Source: Opitutales bacterium
Lineage (GTDB): Bacteria; Verrucomicrobiota; Verrucomicrobiia; Opitutales; Oceanipulchritudinaceae
Assembly (NCBI GenBank): GCA_020831485.1
Contig: JAFIGG010000135.1
Span: 1-64,000 of the forward strand
DNA: 64,000 nt
Direction of reading: 5' to 3'
Below the pieces are notes generated by a model that searched no databases, was not told the origin of the DNA, and worked only from the letters and a program-made list of their open reading frames with translations. Made by a program: the position numbers and the translations under genes. Positions 41,595 to 50,690 of this stretch are shown one piece after another (position 1 is the stretch's first letter; each line of letters starts with the position of its first letter).

Positions 41595-44500
41595 TCAGTC
41601 TCCATTACCGATCACTATCACGCCCAAATCTTCCCGAACGTGAACAGTTTCATTATCAAACGACTGCTCTTCTTCAATCCTGTACCGAATGAACATTGGA
41701 TTTGGTCCGTGACTAAATCTCAGACCAAAAGGATCTCCACCATATGTCGATTGGACCATCCCAAACGTATCAGGGCTGTTCATTTCCATACCATAATTCA
41801 CCTGGCGCCATTCATGATTAACACCACCACTGCTGCCTCCATCGGGATTGACGGTCAGCCTGAATGACCGCAGGTCGAAAGGCAAACTGCTGGCCCAACC
41901 TGTTTCAATTGCAATATACTGGATAGTTACGTACTCAAAAGGAGTTGGCTCGTCGGCATGAAATATCGCCTCCTCATACTGTCCCATAAACTGAAAGCCA
42001 TTTCGGGTAACATCATCAAGCCGTATCGTTGTCGGTGGTTGGCCAGCTGAAAGGCGCTCATAAGAGGCCAAAACAACGGGTCGACGACTGAACAAATCAT
42101 TTTCAAAACTAACCTGTTTCCACGGATTTCCGCCTGAGAGCCTCCAGATACTTCCGCCAATACGACCGGATTGCACTGAAAGGCCTCCCAAATCGCGGAT
42201 ATCGGGATCTACAGCCAGAAAATAGACAAATGTCCGGTCATCGACCTCCTCTGCGCCTGAGACCTTATTATAATTCCATTTTGTTGCCCTAATTTCGAAT
42301 TTCTCTTTGGTGATTCCTTTCACTTCAACAAGGATGGGGTCGCTCTCCTGAGGACTCGGAGGGCTCGCTACAACAATTGGTGTAACAGGGAACTCATCCT
42401 GAAAATACACCGTTTTCCAGTTGTGGTCGATGAACAATCTGCCACTTTCTACAGCCGCTGTTTTCGCTGGAGGCGGAGACGGCGTAGGATCGGGCATGGT
42501 ACAATAATCTTCTACTGAAGGCAGAAAATCCGTCATTCTATCCTTGCCGTTGTAAGGGTCACCCTCTTGAACATACGCGTATCCCAAAACATCCAGAACT
42601 TCACGCTTCCACAGAGCGCCTATGAAAGCGGGAGTTCCATTGTATAAAGGTATATTATTGCCGGAATGCCAGTTAGCGGCCTGCGGACGATAGATATAGC
42701 GGGCATTCGAATCCTTTGAAAACATGACTTCACCATATCCAGGTATACTGCCGATTTGAGCGAAGAATTTTTCAAACCCACCATCGTAATTTTCCTGATT
42801 ATGCAGGGCATAATTCGCAATAGACAGAGTTAAGTAAGCCCGCGCATTGATAGACCCATAATCGGCAAAGGGCGACAAAGTTCGTTGAACAGAATTAAGT
42901 GCAAGATGGTTGTTTTCCAACGTAGTTCCGCCGCCGCCAAAAACCCATCGATTCGATTCACACTCACTCATGACATTGAACTCGAGAACACTGTCAGGGC
43001 CGGGCAGTCCATTCTGCCATTCAGGTTTTACATATATTTTCCCACCCAAAACCCGCTGATTCCCACGCCAAGTGGGCCCAAAGGAATCTCCGTTAATATG
43101 ATCGACCAAATCGGATATAACATAAACTTGTTGGCCGGCACCAGATCCCGATATAATTTGGAACTTCGTGTTCGGAATCTGCCTAGCAGCACGATAAATT
43201 CTATCATTATTATTCAGCTTCCACTCGAATTCGTCTTCGAATCTTATCCAGGCACCCCTCCCGTTGTAATCAATACCCTGCGAATGAATGTCGACGCCAT
43301 TTATTGTGAATCCATCTAATTCAAAATCATGATCACTTGCATCAATAAACCGCCTTGAATTTGGCGACGGGGCATCCGGACCGGGGCTCAATGGGTCACC
43401 GTAGTAAAGCACCTGTGCATAATCAGAAAAATAATATAGAGGATCCAACCCGTGAACGGAGTCATTCATACTCTTCATTCCTTCATGGTTAAGCATCCTG
43501 CCCGCTATGGCTATAATCAACCCATGCGCAGCTTGCTGTCCGCCATCATAGGTTAGTGACAAGCCAGCTTCAACTGCTTCATAGATATCGATAGCCCGCT
43601 GAAGAAACCTAACCTGGCATTCAAATCTTTCTTCAAGGCTAAGCCAGTTGGCTATAGTTCCGATTGCAAGGTCTCCCATCGCGGCACCCAAATCAGCTGA
43701 GTAAGTCCCCGAGTAGTAAGCAAACTCGGGACCAGAGTTGTTCCGGTAACCATGGTAGGACCGAGAGACAGAGAGATTCGTGTTCATGATCATGGGTCCA
43801 GGAAACAACTGCGTCAGCCTCTCCCCCCGAAATAGCATAGGAATCTTATTTCCATCACCAGCGTCATAAAAACTACTATTTAACGGGTTTCCGTGAAGAT
43901 CATACTCTGGAAAATCTATCAGGTGTGCATCCAGGTTGGTAATATCATCAGTCGTTATAAATTCCGGGTCCTGCTGACGTTCATAGCTGCGGAGCACACC
44001 AGGTCGGAATGAATTCTCAGGGGGTGCGGATCCTAAAACGGTAAGAACAGCGACTGCTTCCAATACAGTTTCAGGATATGCAGATACGTTCTTAGTAATA
44101 TCCCAAATGTCAGGCTCGTTCCTTACCATATCACCATGACCAAAAGACTTAGGCGTTGTGACCACATCTCCAGGATAAACCCTGACAGGAGTTACTCCAT
44201 CCCAACCAAGATTTTCATTATAATCCGTTCCCCAGCCACCTTCACGGATAGCTCCGCGACTATCCCAACCGAATACCGGCTGACTGACAACCTTAGGTCC
44301 GGCTGGATGCCCGGAATCGGATATATAGAATCCGACAGGTGGGTTGATAACAGTGATGTTGATATCCGCTTCTCCTGTAGGGCTATTCTGAAAACCAGTA
44401 ACATCTACATTATTTTGTCGTTGTGGAGCAGCATCAGTCAGAAAAGTACCAGCTTCCGGAGCGACAATCCAAGGCATCCCATCAACAAAATACCCATACT

Positions 44501-44672
44501 GAACACTTTCATTAAAGGTCCATGAAAAAACAACTCCATCAATCTCTGCAGTGACGGTCACAGCAGAACTATTTGCTAATCCGGAAACAGGGGGTAAGAG
44601 ACTCACAATAGAAATTACATATAGAATCAACCATGGCATACGCCGAATATCTTCATAAGGATTCTGCTTCAT
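41595..44672 (-). CDS. Large secreted protein, unknown catalytic core plus three lectin-like repeats
   Basis: A 1025-aa protein with a signal peptide (about 1-33). Residues 40-230 begin with a VVFSWTFNE...GYFVDGMPWIV segment that also appears in the partial protein at 63077. The middle (about 330-700) is helix-rich and toroid-like, with Trp/Tyr/His-rich stretches (SRSYHGYR, LTYDGGQQAAHG), and has no family I can name. The C-terminus holds three tandem repeats (about 735-830, 830-930, 945-1025) resembling H-type lectin domains (ESGRLF, WKTVYF, VVASY). It is divergent from GH88 and GH39-like genes. A polysaccharide-binding or lyase role is possible but unproven. Confidence 0.7.
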   Translation of the reverse strand: MKQNPYEDIRRMPWLILYVISIVSLLPPVSGLANSSAVTVTAEIDGVVFSWTFNESVQYGYFVDGMPWIVAPEAGTFLTDAAPQRQNNVDVTGFQNSPTGEADINITVINPPVGFYISDSGHPAGPKVVSQPVFGWDSRGAIREGGWGTDYNENLGWDGVTPVRVYPGDVVTTPKSFGHGDMVRNEPDIWDITKNVSAYPETVLEAVAVLTVLGSAPPENSFRPGVLRSYERQQDPEFITTDDITNLDAHLIDFPEYDLHGNPLNSSFYDAGDGNKIPMLFRGERLTQLFPGPMIMNTNLSVSRSYHGYRNNSGPEFAYYSGTYSADLGAAMGDLAIGTIANWLSLEERFECQVRFLQRAIDIYEAVEAGLSLTYDGGQQAAHGLIIAIAGRMLNHEGMKSMNDSVHGLDPLYYFSDYAQVLYYGDPLSPGPDAPSPNSRRFIDASDHDFELDGFTINGVDIHSQGIDYNGRGAWIRFEDEFEWKLNNNDRIYRAARQIPNTKFQIISGSGAGQQVYVISDLVDHINGDSFGPTWRGNQRVLGGKIYVKPEWQNGLPGPDSVLEFNVMSECESNRWVFGGGGTTLENNHLALNSVQRTLSPFADYGSINARAYLTLSIANYALHNQENYDGGFEKFFAQIGSIPGYGEVMFSKDSNARYIYRPQAANWHSGNNIPLYNGTPAFIGALWKREVLDVLGYAYVQEGDPYNGKDRMTDFLPSVEDYCTMPDPTPSPPPAKTAAVESGRLFIDHNWKTVYFQDEFPVTPIVVASPPSPQESDPILVEVKGITKEKFEIRATKWNYNKVSGAEEVDDRTFVYFLAVDPDIRDLGGLSVQSGRIGGSIWRLSGGNPWKQVSFENDLFSRRPVVLASYERLSAGQPPTTIRLDDVTRNGFQFMGQYEEAIFHADEPTPFEYVTIQYIAIETGWASSLPFDLRSFRLTVNPDGGSSGGVNHEWRQVNYGMEMNSPDTFGMVQSTYGGDPFGLRFSHGPNPMFIRYRIEEEQSFDNETVHVREDLGVIVIGNGD

Positions 44673-44879
44673 GTTATAAAACGGGGTTAGGGTTAGTAGT
44701 GAATGATTTCCCAGCCTGATAGAATAGACTCACTGACCAACCACACAACCCCAGAAGCATTAATTTTTCAGACGAAAAAATACATATTTCTGAGATGAAT
44801 CTTCGCAACCTTGCCTTCGACTTTATGGATGTTGAAAATCTTGAAGTTAAAGCAAACAAAGGGAGAATTCTAAATCACC

Positions 44880-46421
44880 ATGAGTAAACTAAAAGGCCAA
44901 ATAATCAGAGCTTCAGCTCTATTCTTCTCAGCAATAATCGCAAATGGTTCGGGAGAATCATTCTCAAAAATTGAAAATTCAACTCTTGTAGCTTCAGATA
45001 AAAAATCTGATGCCGAACATGAACACTGGACTTACCTCAATTATTTCGGATGGGTCTTTACTCCATACATTTCAAAGCCTCATGACAACGGCCACTGGAA
45101 TTTCTCAACGATACTAGGTTGGTTTTTCGAACATTCCGACTACTCTCCTTACATCTATATTACCGATATCGACAGTTGGATAAAGCCTGTCTCTACCAAT
45201 TGCACTTATGTGTGGTTTTTCGAATACACTACAAATTCTTTCAGAACACCCCAAGATCTACCATCTAAACTTGAAGTAAATACCCACAGGATCCTCCAAC
45301 AGGCCAAGACAATGATGCGAAACACCGCTGCATCTATACCACACACCAATCAGTTTCCAATTTACACAGTTGGCCCTAACTGGCATTTGGTTGGAAGTTG
45401 GAACTGGACTGCCGGATTCTGGCCCGGATGCCTCTGGCTGATGTATGATTTCAGCGGGGACGAATACTGGAGAGAAAGCGCAGAGGCATGGACCGAATCA
45501 ATGACGAGCCAGAAAGACAATACAACCACTCACGACCTTGGATTCATGATGTACAATAGTTTTGGACAAGGACTGAGACTGGGCGTCAATTCAGACGAAT
45601 ACTCCGCAGTACTGCACGAAGCTGCTGACTCGCTGTTCTCCCGCTTCAACACGGAAGTTGGTGCAATTAGGTCATGGTCGTGGGGTGACTGGGATGCAGG
45701 CAATCGATTTACGGTGATCGTTGACAACATGATGAATCTGGAACTCCTTTTCTGGAGCGCCAGGGAACGTGACGACCCTGAAATACAGAAAGCTGCTATT
45801 GAGCATGCTCGGACAACTATACGCGACTTTTGCAGGCCCGACGGCAGCACAGTGCACGTTGTCGTTTACAACGAAAACAACGGAGAAATACTGGAAAAAC
45901 TGACCCACCAAGGCTACAGTGACGATTCAACATGGGCTCGAGGCCAAGCCTGGGCACTCTACGGATTCACAACGGTCTACAGAGAGAGCGGTCTCGATGA
46001 GTTTTTGTATCAAGCAAAAGCCAATGCAGACTATTACCTTGAGCACTTTCTCGATAAAGGGGTCCCATACTGGGATGTTGATGCACCCGTTCACGAAAAT
46101 ACCCCCCACGACACCAGCGCTGCGGCCATCGCCGCCTCCGGACTTCTGGAACTTGCCTCTCTGTGCAGGGCAGAATACCCGGGTGCAGCTAAGCGCTATA
46201 GCTTAGCTGCACATCATATTATTGAAGCGCTGATCAGCCCTCAATGGTTTGCAGCAATACCAGATTCAAATGCTCTTCTTGCCGGAGGAACGTACAATCA
46301 ACCGGCCAACCATTCCAACACAGGCCTGATCTGGGGTGATTACTATTTGCTTGAGGCACTGCTGCGTTACCTAAAGCCGGATCGAATCCCAACTAGCCCA
46401 GTCCATGATTTACCCAACTGA
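44880..46421 (+). CDS. GH88-type unsaturated glucuronyl hydrolase, secreted, with Trp-rich N-terminal domain
   Basis: A 513-aa protein. Signal peptide about 1-27. Residues about 45-125 form a Trp/Tyr/Phe-rich segment (YFGWVFTPYI, LGWFFEHSDYSPYIY, YVWFFEYTT) seen as a repeat module in many Verrucomicrobiota secreted proteins. Residues about 135-500 are an (alpha/alpha)6 GH88 domain (GSWNWTAGFWPGCLW, HDLGFMMYNSFG, DNMMNLELLF, DDSTWARGQAWALYG, HDTSAAAIAASGLLEL). It removes the 4,5-unsaturated uronate left by polysaccharide lyases. GGGAG precedes the ATG by about 13 nt. It overlaps the GH39-like gene by 17 nt. Confidence 0.9.
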   Translation: MSKLKGQIIRASALFFSAIIANGSGESFSKIENSTLVASDKKSDAEHEHWTYLNYFGWVFTPYISKPHDNGHWNFSTILGWFFEHSDYSPYIYITDIDSWIKPVSTNCTYVWFFEYTTNSFRTPQDLPSKLEVNTHRILQQAKTMMRNTAASIPHTNQFPIYTVGPNWHLVGSWNWTAGFWPGCLWLMYDFSGDEYWRESAEAWTESMTSQKDNTTTHDLGFMMYNSFGQGLRLGVNSDEYSAVLHEAADSLFSRFNTEVGAIRSWSWGDWDAGNRFTVIVDNMMNLELLFWSARERDDPEIQKAAIEHARTTIRDFCRPDGSTVHVVVYNENNGEILEKLTHQGYSDDSTWARGQAWALYGFTTVYRESGLDEFLYQAKANADYYLEHFLDKGVPYWDVDAPVHENTPHDTSAAAIAASGLLELASLCRAEYPGAAKRYSLAAHHIIEALISPQWFAAIPDSNALLAGGTYNQPANHSNTGLIWGDYYLLEALLRYLKPDRIPTSPVHDLPN

Positions 46422-47877
46422 ATTTCGTACCCTCCAACTACTCCTGGCTGCACTGACAATGAGCTTCAGCTCATTGTTTTCATTCATTCAACCTGAAGAT
46501 CTGAAATTCTTCGAACAACCCAAGCAATCTTATTCAAACGTTGAATGGAGCCACGATCACCAGCTAGTTACTGAAACATCACTTTTCCATCAGCAACAGT
46601 CACGCTCGCGCCCACCCTGGGGAGTATACACTTGGATCGAAGAAGTCGCCCCGGCACTCGGGACCGTTGAACAACTAGGAATCCGTAACCTCCGGCTTGG
46701 TGGCCCATGGGATATTCCGGAAACCGCTGAAGTGATGGAATTTGCAGCGCGCAACGACATCGAAATAACCTATACGATAGATCTCCGCTGCGAGAACGGC
46801 AAATTGTTGAGACGAGACAGCTTTGACAGTGATGCTCACATGATTTTGACCTATGTAGAGAACATCAAGCAATTCCTTTCGCAATACGGCAGCCAAGGCC
46901 TGTTCTTTAAAGATAAAGCTATGGACAGTCCCGTTCGAGCTCTTAAGATATGGAATGAGCCCAATTTCCACTATCTGATTCCTGCATCAGAAGACTCTGA
47001 TGTGGACGAAGAACGAAGGCAAATACTCTACTCCTACCTGTTCCTTCTAGCCGCTTCAACCATACGGGAAGAGGACCCAAAGATGAAAATCGTTGCCTTC
47101 GGAACGGGCGGCTCTGGCGCGGGCGATAGGCGCTTCATTGCTGGCGTCCATTTGAAGTTAAGCGGTCTACCTGAATTTTATGATGTCGTCTCAACGCACC
47201 CTTACACCGAGGGAGCGCCACCCGAGGCAACTGTTCACCGAGAATGGGGGAAATACACACAAACAGAGGGCTTGCAGTGGATCCAACGGATTTTATCGGT
47301 AAATTCTCACCCGAATACCCCGATTTGGTGGACAGAGTTAGGATGGGAGATACCCAATGCCAAGGGTGGCCTTCATCCTGACCCGGTAAACCGTATCAGG
47401 GAACTCGTTTCACCCGAAATTCAAGCGGCCTACGTGGCAAGGGCTTGTCTCTGGGCTCTAAGAAATGGAGTGCAAAGACTATACTTTATGCACCTTTTCG
47501 ACTCAGATGGATTTAACGGAGGTTTCCTCGTTCGCGGATCCCTTGATTGGCGCCTCAGCGCACGTGCAATTCACAACCTTAACCGACTTCTTCCGGCACC
47601 TAAGGTTTTAGAGTCCATTGAAGATGGAGATAGACACAGCTATATTCTCAAACTGGATAGTAGCTCAAATAAAGAAGAGAAGGAAATAGTTTATGCAATC
47701 TGGACAGTAGCTGGAACGGCGGAAATACAAATACATACACCTTTTGACTCAGCATTGGTTATCGACATGGTTGGAAATCGAAAGCCAATCAAAACAGAGC
47801 AAGGTAAAATTACTGTAACCGCTGGGACCTACCCTCTATTTCTGAAATCAAATGAACGCCAGAAGACCACAGAATAA
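46405..47877 (+). CDS. Secreted GH39-like (clan GH-A) glycoside hydrolase
   Basis: A 490-aa protein with a signal peptide (about 1-28). It has a TIM-barrel layout with the clan A catalytic pair: KIWNEPNF (acid/base Glu) and WWTELGWE (nucleophile Glu). The surrounding pattern is nearest GH39/GH51-like enzymes; the exact family is not certain. It overlaps the GH88 gene by 17 nt, so both are co-expressed and probably act on the same extracellular oligosaccharides. Xylose, iduronate or rhamnose linkages are possible targets by family. Ends 1 nt before a convergent DeoR gene. Confidence 0.8.
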   Translation: MIYPTEFRTLQLLLAALTMSFSSLFSFIQPEDLKFFEQPKQSYSNVEWSHDHQLVTETSLFHQQQSRSRPPWGVYTWIEEVAPALGTVEQLGIRNLRLGGPWDIPETAEVMEFAARNDIEITYTIDLRCENGKLLRRDSFDSDAHMILTYVENIKQFLSQYGSQGLFFKDKAMDSPVRALKIWNEPNFHYLIPASEDSDVDEERRQILYSYLFLLAASTIREEDPKMKIVAFGTGGSGAGDRRFIAGVHLKLSGLPEFYDVVSTHPYTEGAPPEATVHREWGKYTQTEGLQWIQRILSVNSHPNTPIWWTELGWEIPNAKGGLHPDPVNRIRELVSPEIQAAYVARACLWALRNGVQRLYFMHLFDSDGFNGGFLVRGSLDWRLSARAIHNLNRLLPAPKVLESIEDGDRHSYILKLDSSSNKEEKEIVYAIWTVAGTAEIQIHTPFDSALVIDMVGNRKPIKTEQGKITVTAGTYPLFLKSNERQKTTE

Positions 47878-47878
47878 A

Positions 47879-48625
47879 CTACACTCTTTCTATTTGAGGC
47901 AACAAATGAGTATTTTCAATTTTTACGTTAGAATCTGTTATAATGGCGGATATTCGGCGCCAATTCAAGGTTTGCATTAAGGAAACCTGTCCCCACTTGC
48001 CGGCATCGACCAACAGATAAATCTTTTCGCACGAATTCGCCATCATCCGCTTTACTTCAATTTCCAATGGATTCGGATCTGTGACACCGGCCTTAACATC
48101 AACTCCGGTAGCGCTCATGAAAAACTTTGATGCACGCCGTTTTCGAAAAAAAGACAAAGCCTCCTTACCAACAGAAGTCGAAGATTCCGGGCGTAAGAGA
48201 CCACCACTCAAATGAACAAGAGGCCTCGCCGGATGCCTGAGCAACGCATCCGCAATTGGCAGACTGTTGGTCATTACCGTCAAATTCGGCGGCAGCGATT
48301 CTTTTGTCAGCGCCCCGGTCGTCGTTCCTCCATCCAGAATTATAATATCACCTTCACTGATCATATTACGCACGGTCCAAGAAGCAATTCTCTGCTTGCT
48401 CGCAAGTGAGTTCACAGCTTTGTCAACGTAAGATTTCTCCAGGACTGACTGAGAGTCAATAGCGCCGCCCCTGATCCGCTTGAGAAAACCTTGCTCTTCG
48501 AGAAACTTAAGGTCCCTCCAAACCGTCATCGCAGTTACACCAAAGCAACGCTCCAACTCACTGGTACTCAAAATCGTCTCAACTCGAAGCCGTTCCAGAA
48601 TACGTCGCTGCCGATCTTCGACCAA
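47879..48625 (-). CDS. DeoR-family transcriptional regulator
   Basis: A 248-aa DeoR-type repressor: N-terminal winged helix (LSTSELERCFGVTAMTVWRDLKFLEEQGFLKRIRGG) and sugar-phosphate sensor with LDGGTTTGAL, MTNSLPI, SGGLLRPE and VDAGKWGQ. It is divergent from the kinase/isomerase operon starting at 48709, with 83 bp between starts that contain three TGTTA-type repeats, and so likely represses it. Confidence 0.93.
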   Translation of the reverse strand: MVEDRQRRILERLRVETILSTSELERCFGVTAMTVWRDLKFLEEQGFLKRIRGGAIDSQSVLEKSYVDKAVNSLASKQRIASWTVRNMISEGDIIILDGGTTTGALTKESLPPNLTVMTNSLPIADALLRHPARPLVHLSGGLLRPESSTSVGKEALSFFRKRRASKFFMSATGVDVKAGVTDPNPLEIEVKRMMANSCEKIYLLVDAGKWGQVSLMQTLNWRRISAIITDSNVKIENTHLLPQIERV

Positions 48626-48633
48626 TAACCGTC

Positions 48634-48666
48634 TGTTAACTTTTTCTATTTGTGTTATAAATGTTA
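48634..48666. promoter_or_regulatory. Candidate DeoR operator repeats before the kinase/isomerase operon
   Basis: TGTTA occurs at 48634, 48653 and 48662 within an AT-rich divergent intergenic region; TTATAAAT overlaps as a possible -10 element. Repeats in such a position are typical of DeoR autoregulation, but this is a weak pattern. Confidence 0.35.
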
Positions 48667-48708
48667 CTTTACCTCGACTTGGAGCGCCAGTTCAAGAATT
48701 TTGTGAGT

Positions 48709-49683
48709 ATGGACTATTTCCTTGGAGTAGATGGAGGCGGGAGCAATACACGCTTCGTTTTAACCGACGCAAGGGCAGAACCCGTATGGATCAAACACTT
48801 CGGCCCCAGCAACATTCAGGAGGTCTGCACCGATGAGGTCAAATCGACCTTCAATGCCGCTTTGAACGAAATTGCCTGTGCAGCCACGTGTGGCTCCATC
48901 AAGAGCGCCTTCCTGGGAATAGCCGGGGTGACGAGCAAACTGGACAGACAGTTTCTGTTGAATTTGGTTATCAACCATCCAACCCTGAGAGCGAGCACAA
49001 TTGAAATCGATCACGATGTTAGAATAGCTTTGGCGGGAGGGCTCAAGGGCAGACCTGGAATCGCGCTCATCTCAGGAACAGGGTCCTCCTGCTACGGCAG
49101 AAACGCCAGCAATAAACCCTACCGCTGCGGCGGATGGGGCAGCTTGGCTGACGACATCGGAAGCGGCGGATGGATCGGAATTCGGGCTCTTCAAAAAGCA
49201 GTTAGACAAGCCGACGGAAGAGATGCAGAGACATCGATCCTCGGTCTTGTTAAAAAGTTTTTACAGCTGAACTGTATGGACGATTTTCTGAATCGGGTTC
49301 ATAGACAGGGGCTGAGCAGGCCACAAAGGGCGCGTCTTGCACCAATGGTGGTCGAGGCTGCAAGCGATGGAGACCCGGCAGCAATATCCATAATTCAGGA
49401 AGCTGTTCGTGGTCTGGCGGAATTGGTGCACACTTGCGGCAACAAACTGGAGATGGACGCGCCGGAAGTTGTTCTGGTGGGAGGCCTGACAAAAGCACCT
49501 TATTTCTCCACAGCGCTCAAAGAGGCAATAGTCAGGAGCTGCCCCAGCTGCGTGTTCACTGAGAATGAGCTAAGCCCCTCCGCTGGGTCAGTCCTTCTGG
49601 CACTAGAAAATGCCGACGTTGCATTCAATAAAACCATTTGGAAACACCTACAGCAAATAGACCAATCGAAAGCATCATTATGA
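48709..49683 (+). CDS. BadF/BcrA-type ATPase, N-acetylglucosamine-kinase-like sugar kinase
   Basis: A 324-aa ASKHA protein from ATG 48709: phosphate-1 motif FLGVDGGGSNTR, phosphate-2 motif ISGTGSSCYG, GWGSLADDIGSGGWIG and adenosine motif VLVGGLTKAP. This is the BadF/BadG-type fold used by N-acetylglucosamine kinases and related sugar kinases. It would phosphorylate a hexose or amino sugar. It overlaps the cupin glucose-6-phosphate isomerase gene (ATGA) and heads the operon under the DeoR divergent promoter. The sugar is unknown; mannose, glucosamine or an O-methyl hexose are possible from the context of hexose-phosphate isomerases. Confidence 0.87.
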   Translation: MDYFLGVDGGGSNTRFVLTDARAEPVWIKHFGPSNIQEVCTDEVKSTFNAALNEIACAATCGSIKSAFLGIAGVTSKLDRQFLLNLVINHPTLRASTIEIDHDVRIALAGGLKGRPGIALISGTGSSCYGRNASNKPYRCGGWGSLADDIGSGGWIGIRALQKAVRQADGRDAETSILGLVKKFLQLNCMDDFLNRVHRQGLSRPQRARLAPMVVEAASDGDPAAISIIQEAVRGLAELVHTCGNKLEMDAPEVVLVGGLTKAPYFSTALKEAIVRSCPSCVFTENELSPSAGSVLLALENADVAFNKTIWKHLQQIDQSKASL

Positions 49684-50243
49684 CACATCCAACAGACCTA
49701 ATATCCGTCAGCTACGACGAATTAACTGCAAACCTTTCAAAGGGTAAGATTGTTGAAAGACGCCTCAGCGAAATAAGAGATTCTTTTCTCAATCCAGATT
49801 TAATTGATAAGATGCCCACAGACGAAGACCCGATTGTCTATAGAGTAACCGCAGTTGAACCTTCTAATGGCACAGGAGATTTACACTACGGGCTGGGAAT
49901 TATCTATCCGGGAAAAGTGGGCCCTGAATACTTTCTAACAAAGGGGCATCTACACCAAGCAAGGGAAACTGCAGAAGTCTATATAGGTCTCTCCGGTGAG
50001 GGATACATGCTACTGGAAAACGAGAAAACCCTTGAGACACGAATGGAGCCTCTAGGAAAAGGACAAATTGTCTACGTCCCTGGACACACGGCTCACAGAA
50101 CAGTGAACACAGGCGACAAACCTCTAACTTACTTTGGCGTCTACCCTGCTAACGCAGGCCATGATTATGGTGCAATTGGAAAACGAAACTTTCTCAAAGT
50201 CATCGTAGAAGAAAATGGTAAGCCAACCCTGAAAGATCGCTAA
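49680..50243 (+). CDS. pgi: Cupin-type glucose-6-phosphate isomerase
   Basis: A 187-aa cupin with the signature of archaeal-type phosphoglucose isomerase: TGDLHYGLGIIYPGKVG, TKGHLHQARETAEVYIGLSG and VPGHTAHRTVN, with His/Glu metal ligands. It interconverts glucose 6-phosphate and fructose 6-phosphate. It overlaps the kinase stop by 4 nt and precedes the second cupin by 18 nt. Bacterial members are rarer than the classical Pgi. The pair with ManA-type proteins suggests a mannose/fructose 6-phosphate route. Confidence 0.88.
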   Translation: MTHPTDLISVSYDELTANLSKGKIVERRLSEIRDSFLNPDLIDKMPTDEDPIVYRVTAVEPSNGTGDLHYGLGIIYPGKVGPEYFLTKGHLHQARETAEVYIGLSGEGYMLLENEKTLETRMEPLGKGQIVYVPGHTAHRTVNTGDKPLTYFGVYPANAGHDYGAIGKRNFLKVIVEENGKPTLKDR

Positions 50244-50261
50244 CACAAATACCCTTTAAAA

Positions 50262-50657
50262 ATGGAAAACTACGTAACTAAATCCATACCCGATACCAAA
50301 CCCGAGGTCCCTTTCATTGAAAGACCCTGGGGTTCGTTCAAGCAATTTGCATTCAACGAGGACTGCACGGTAAGCTTAATGGAAGTTAAGCCTGGCATGC
50401 AATTATCGCTGCAATCCCACACTGGAAGAGCCGAACTGTGGATAGTTCTGGACCAAGGAGCCAAAGTGCAAGTTGGAGAAAATGCTAGAATCTGTGATCA
50501 AGGAGAGGAAATTTGGATCAAAGCCAATGAAAAGCATCGCCTTAGTTGCGTCGGAGAAAAACCATGTCGTGTACTGGAAGTTGCGTTTGGAAACTGGCAG
50601 CAGCAAGACATCACGCGCTACGAGGACGACTTCTCCCGCCCAGAAAGCGGAGACTAA
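50262..50657 (+). CDS. Cupin-domain mannose-6-phosphate isomerase-like protein (type II)
   Basis: A 131-aa single cupin (PWGSFKQFAF, KPGMQLSLQSH, AELWIVLDQGAKVQVG, IWIKANEKHRLS) like the isomerase half of ManC-type bifunctional enzymes. It likely interconverts mannose 6-phosphate and fructose 6-phosphate, or acts as a related sugar-phosphate isomerase. It sits between the cupin Pgi and the large ManA-type protein in one operon. Confidence 0.82.
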   Translation: MENYVTKSIPDTKPEVPFIERPWGSFKQFAFNEDCTVSLMEVKPGMQLSLQSHTGRAELWIVLDQGAKVQVGENARICDQGEEIWIKANEKHRLSCVGEKPCRVLEVAFGNWQQQDITRYEDDFSRPESGD

Positions 50658-50690
50658 CTTTCGATTAATTCCAAACAACTGGATCTATAA

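Noticed and set aside
44673-44879. Telomere-like GGGTTAGGGTTAG string
   Set aside because: Only two units in a bacterial intergenic region; chance occurrence.
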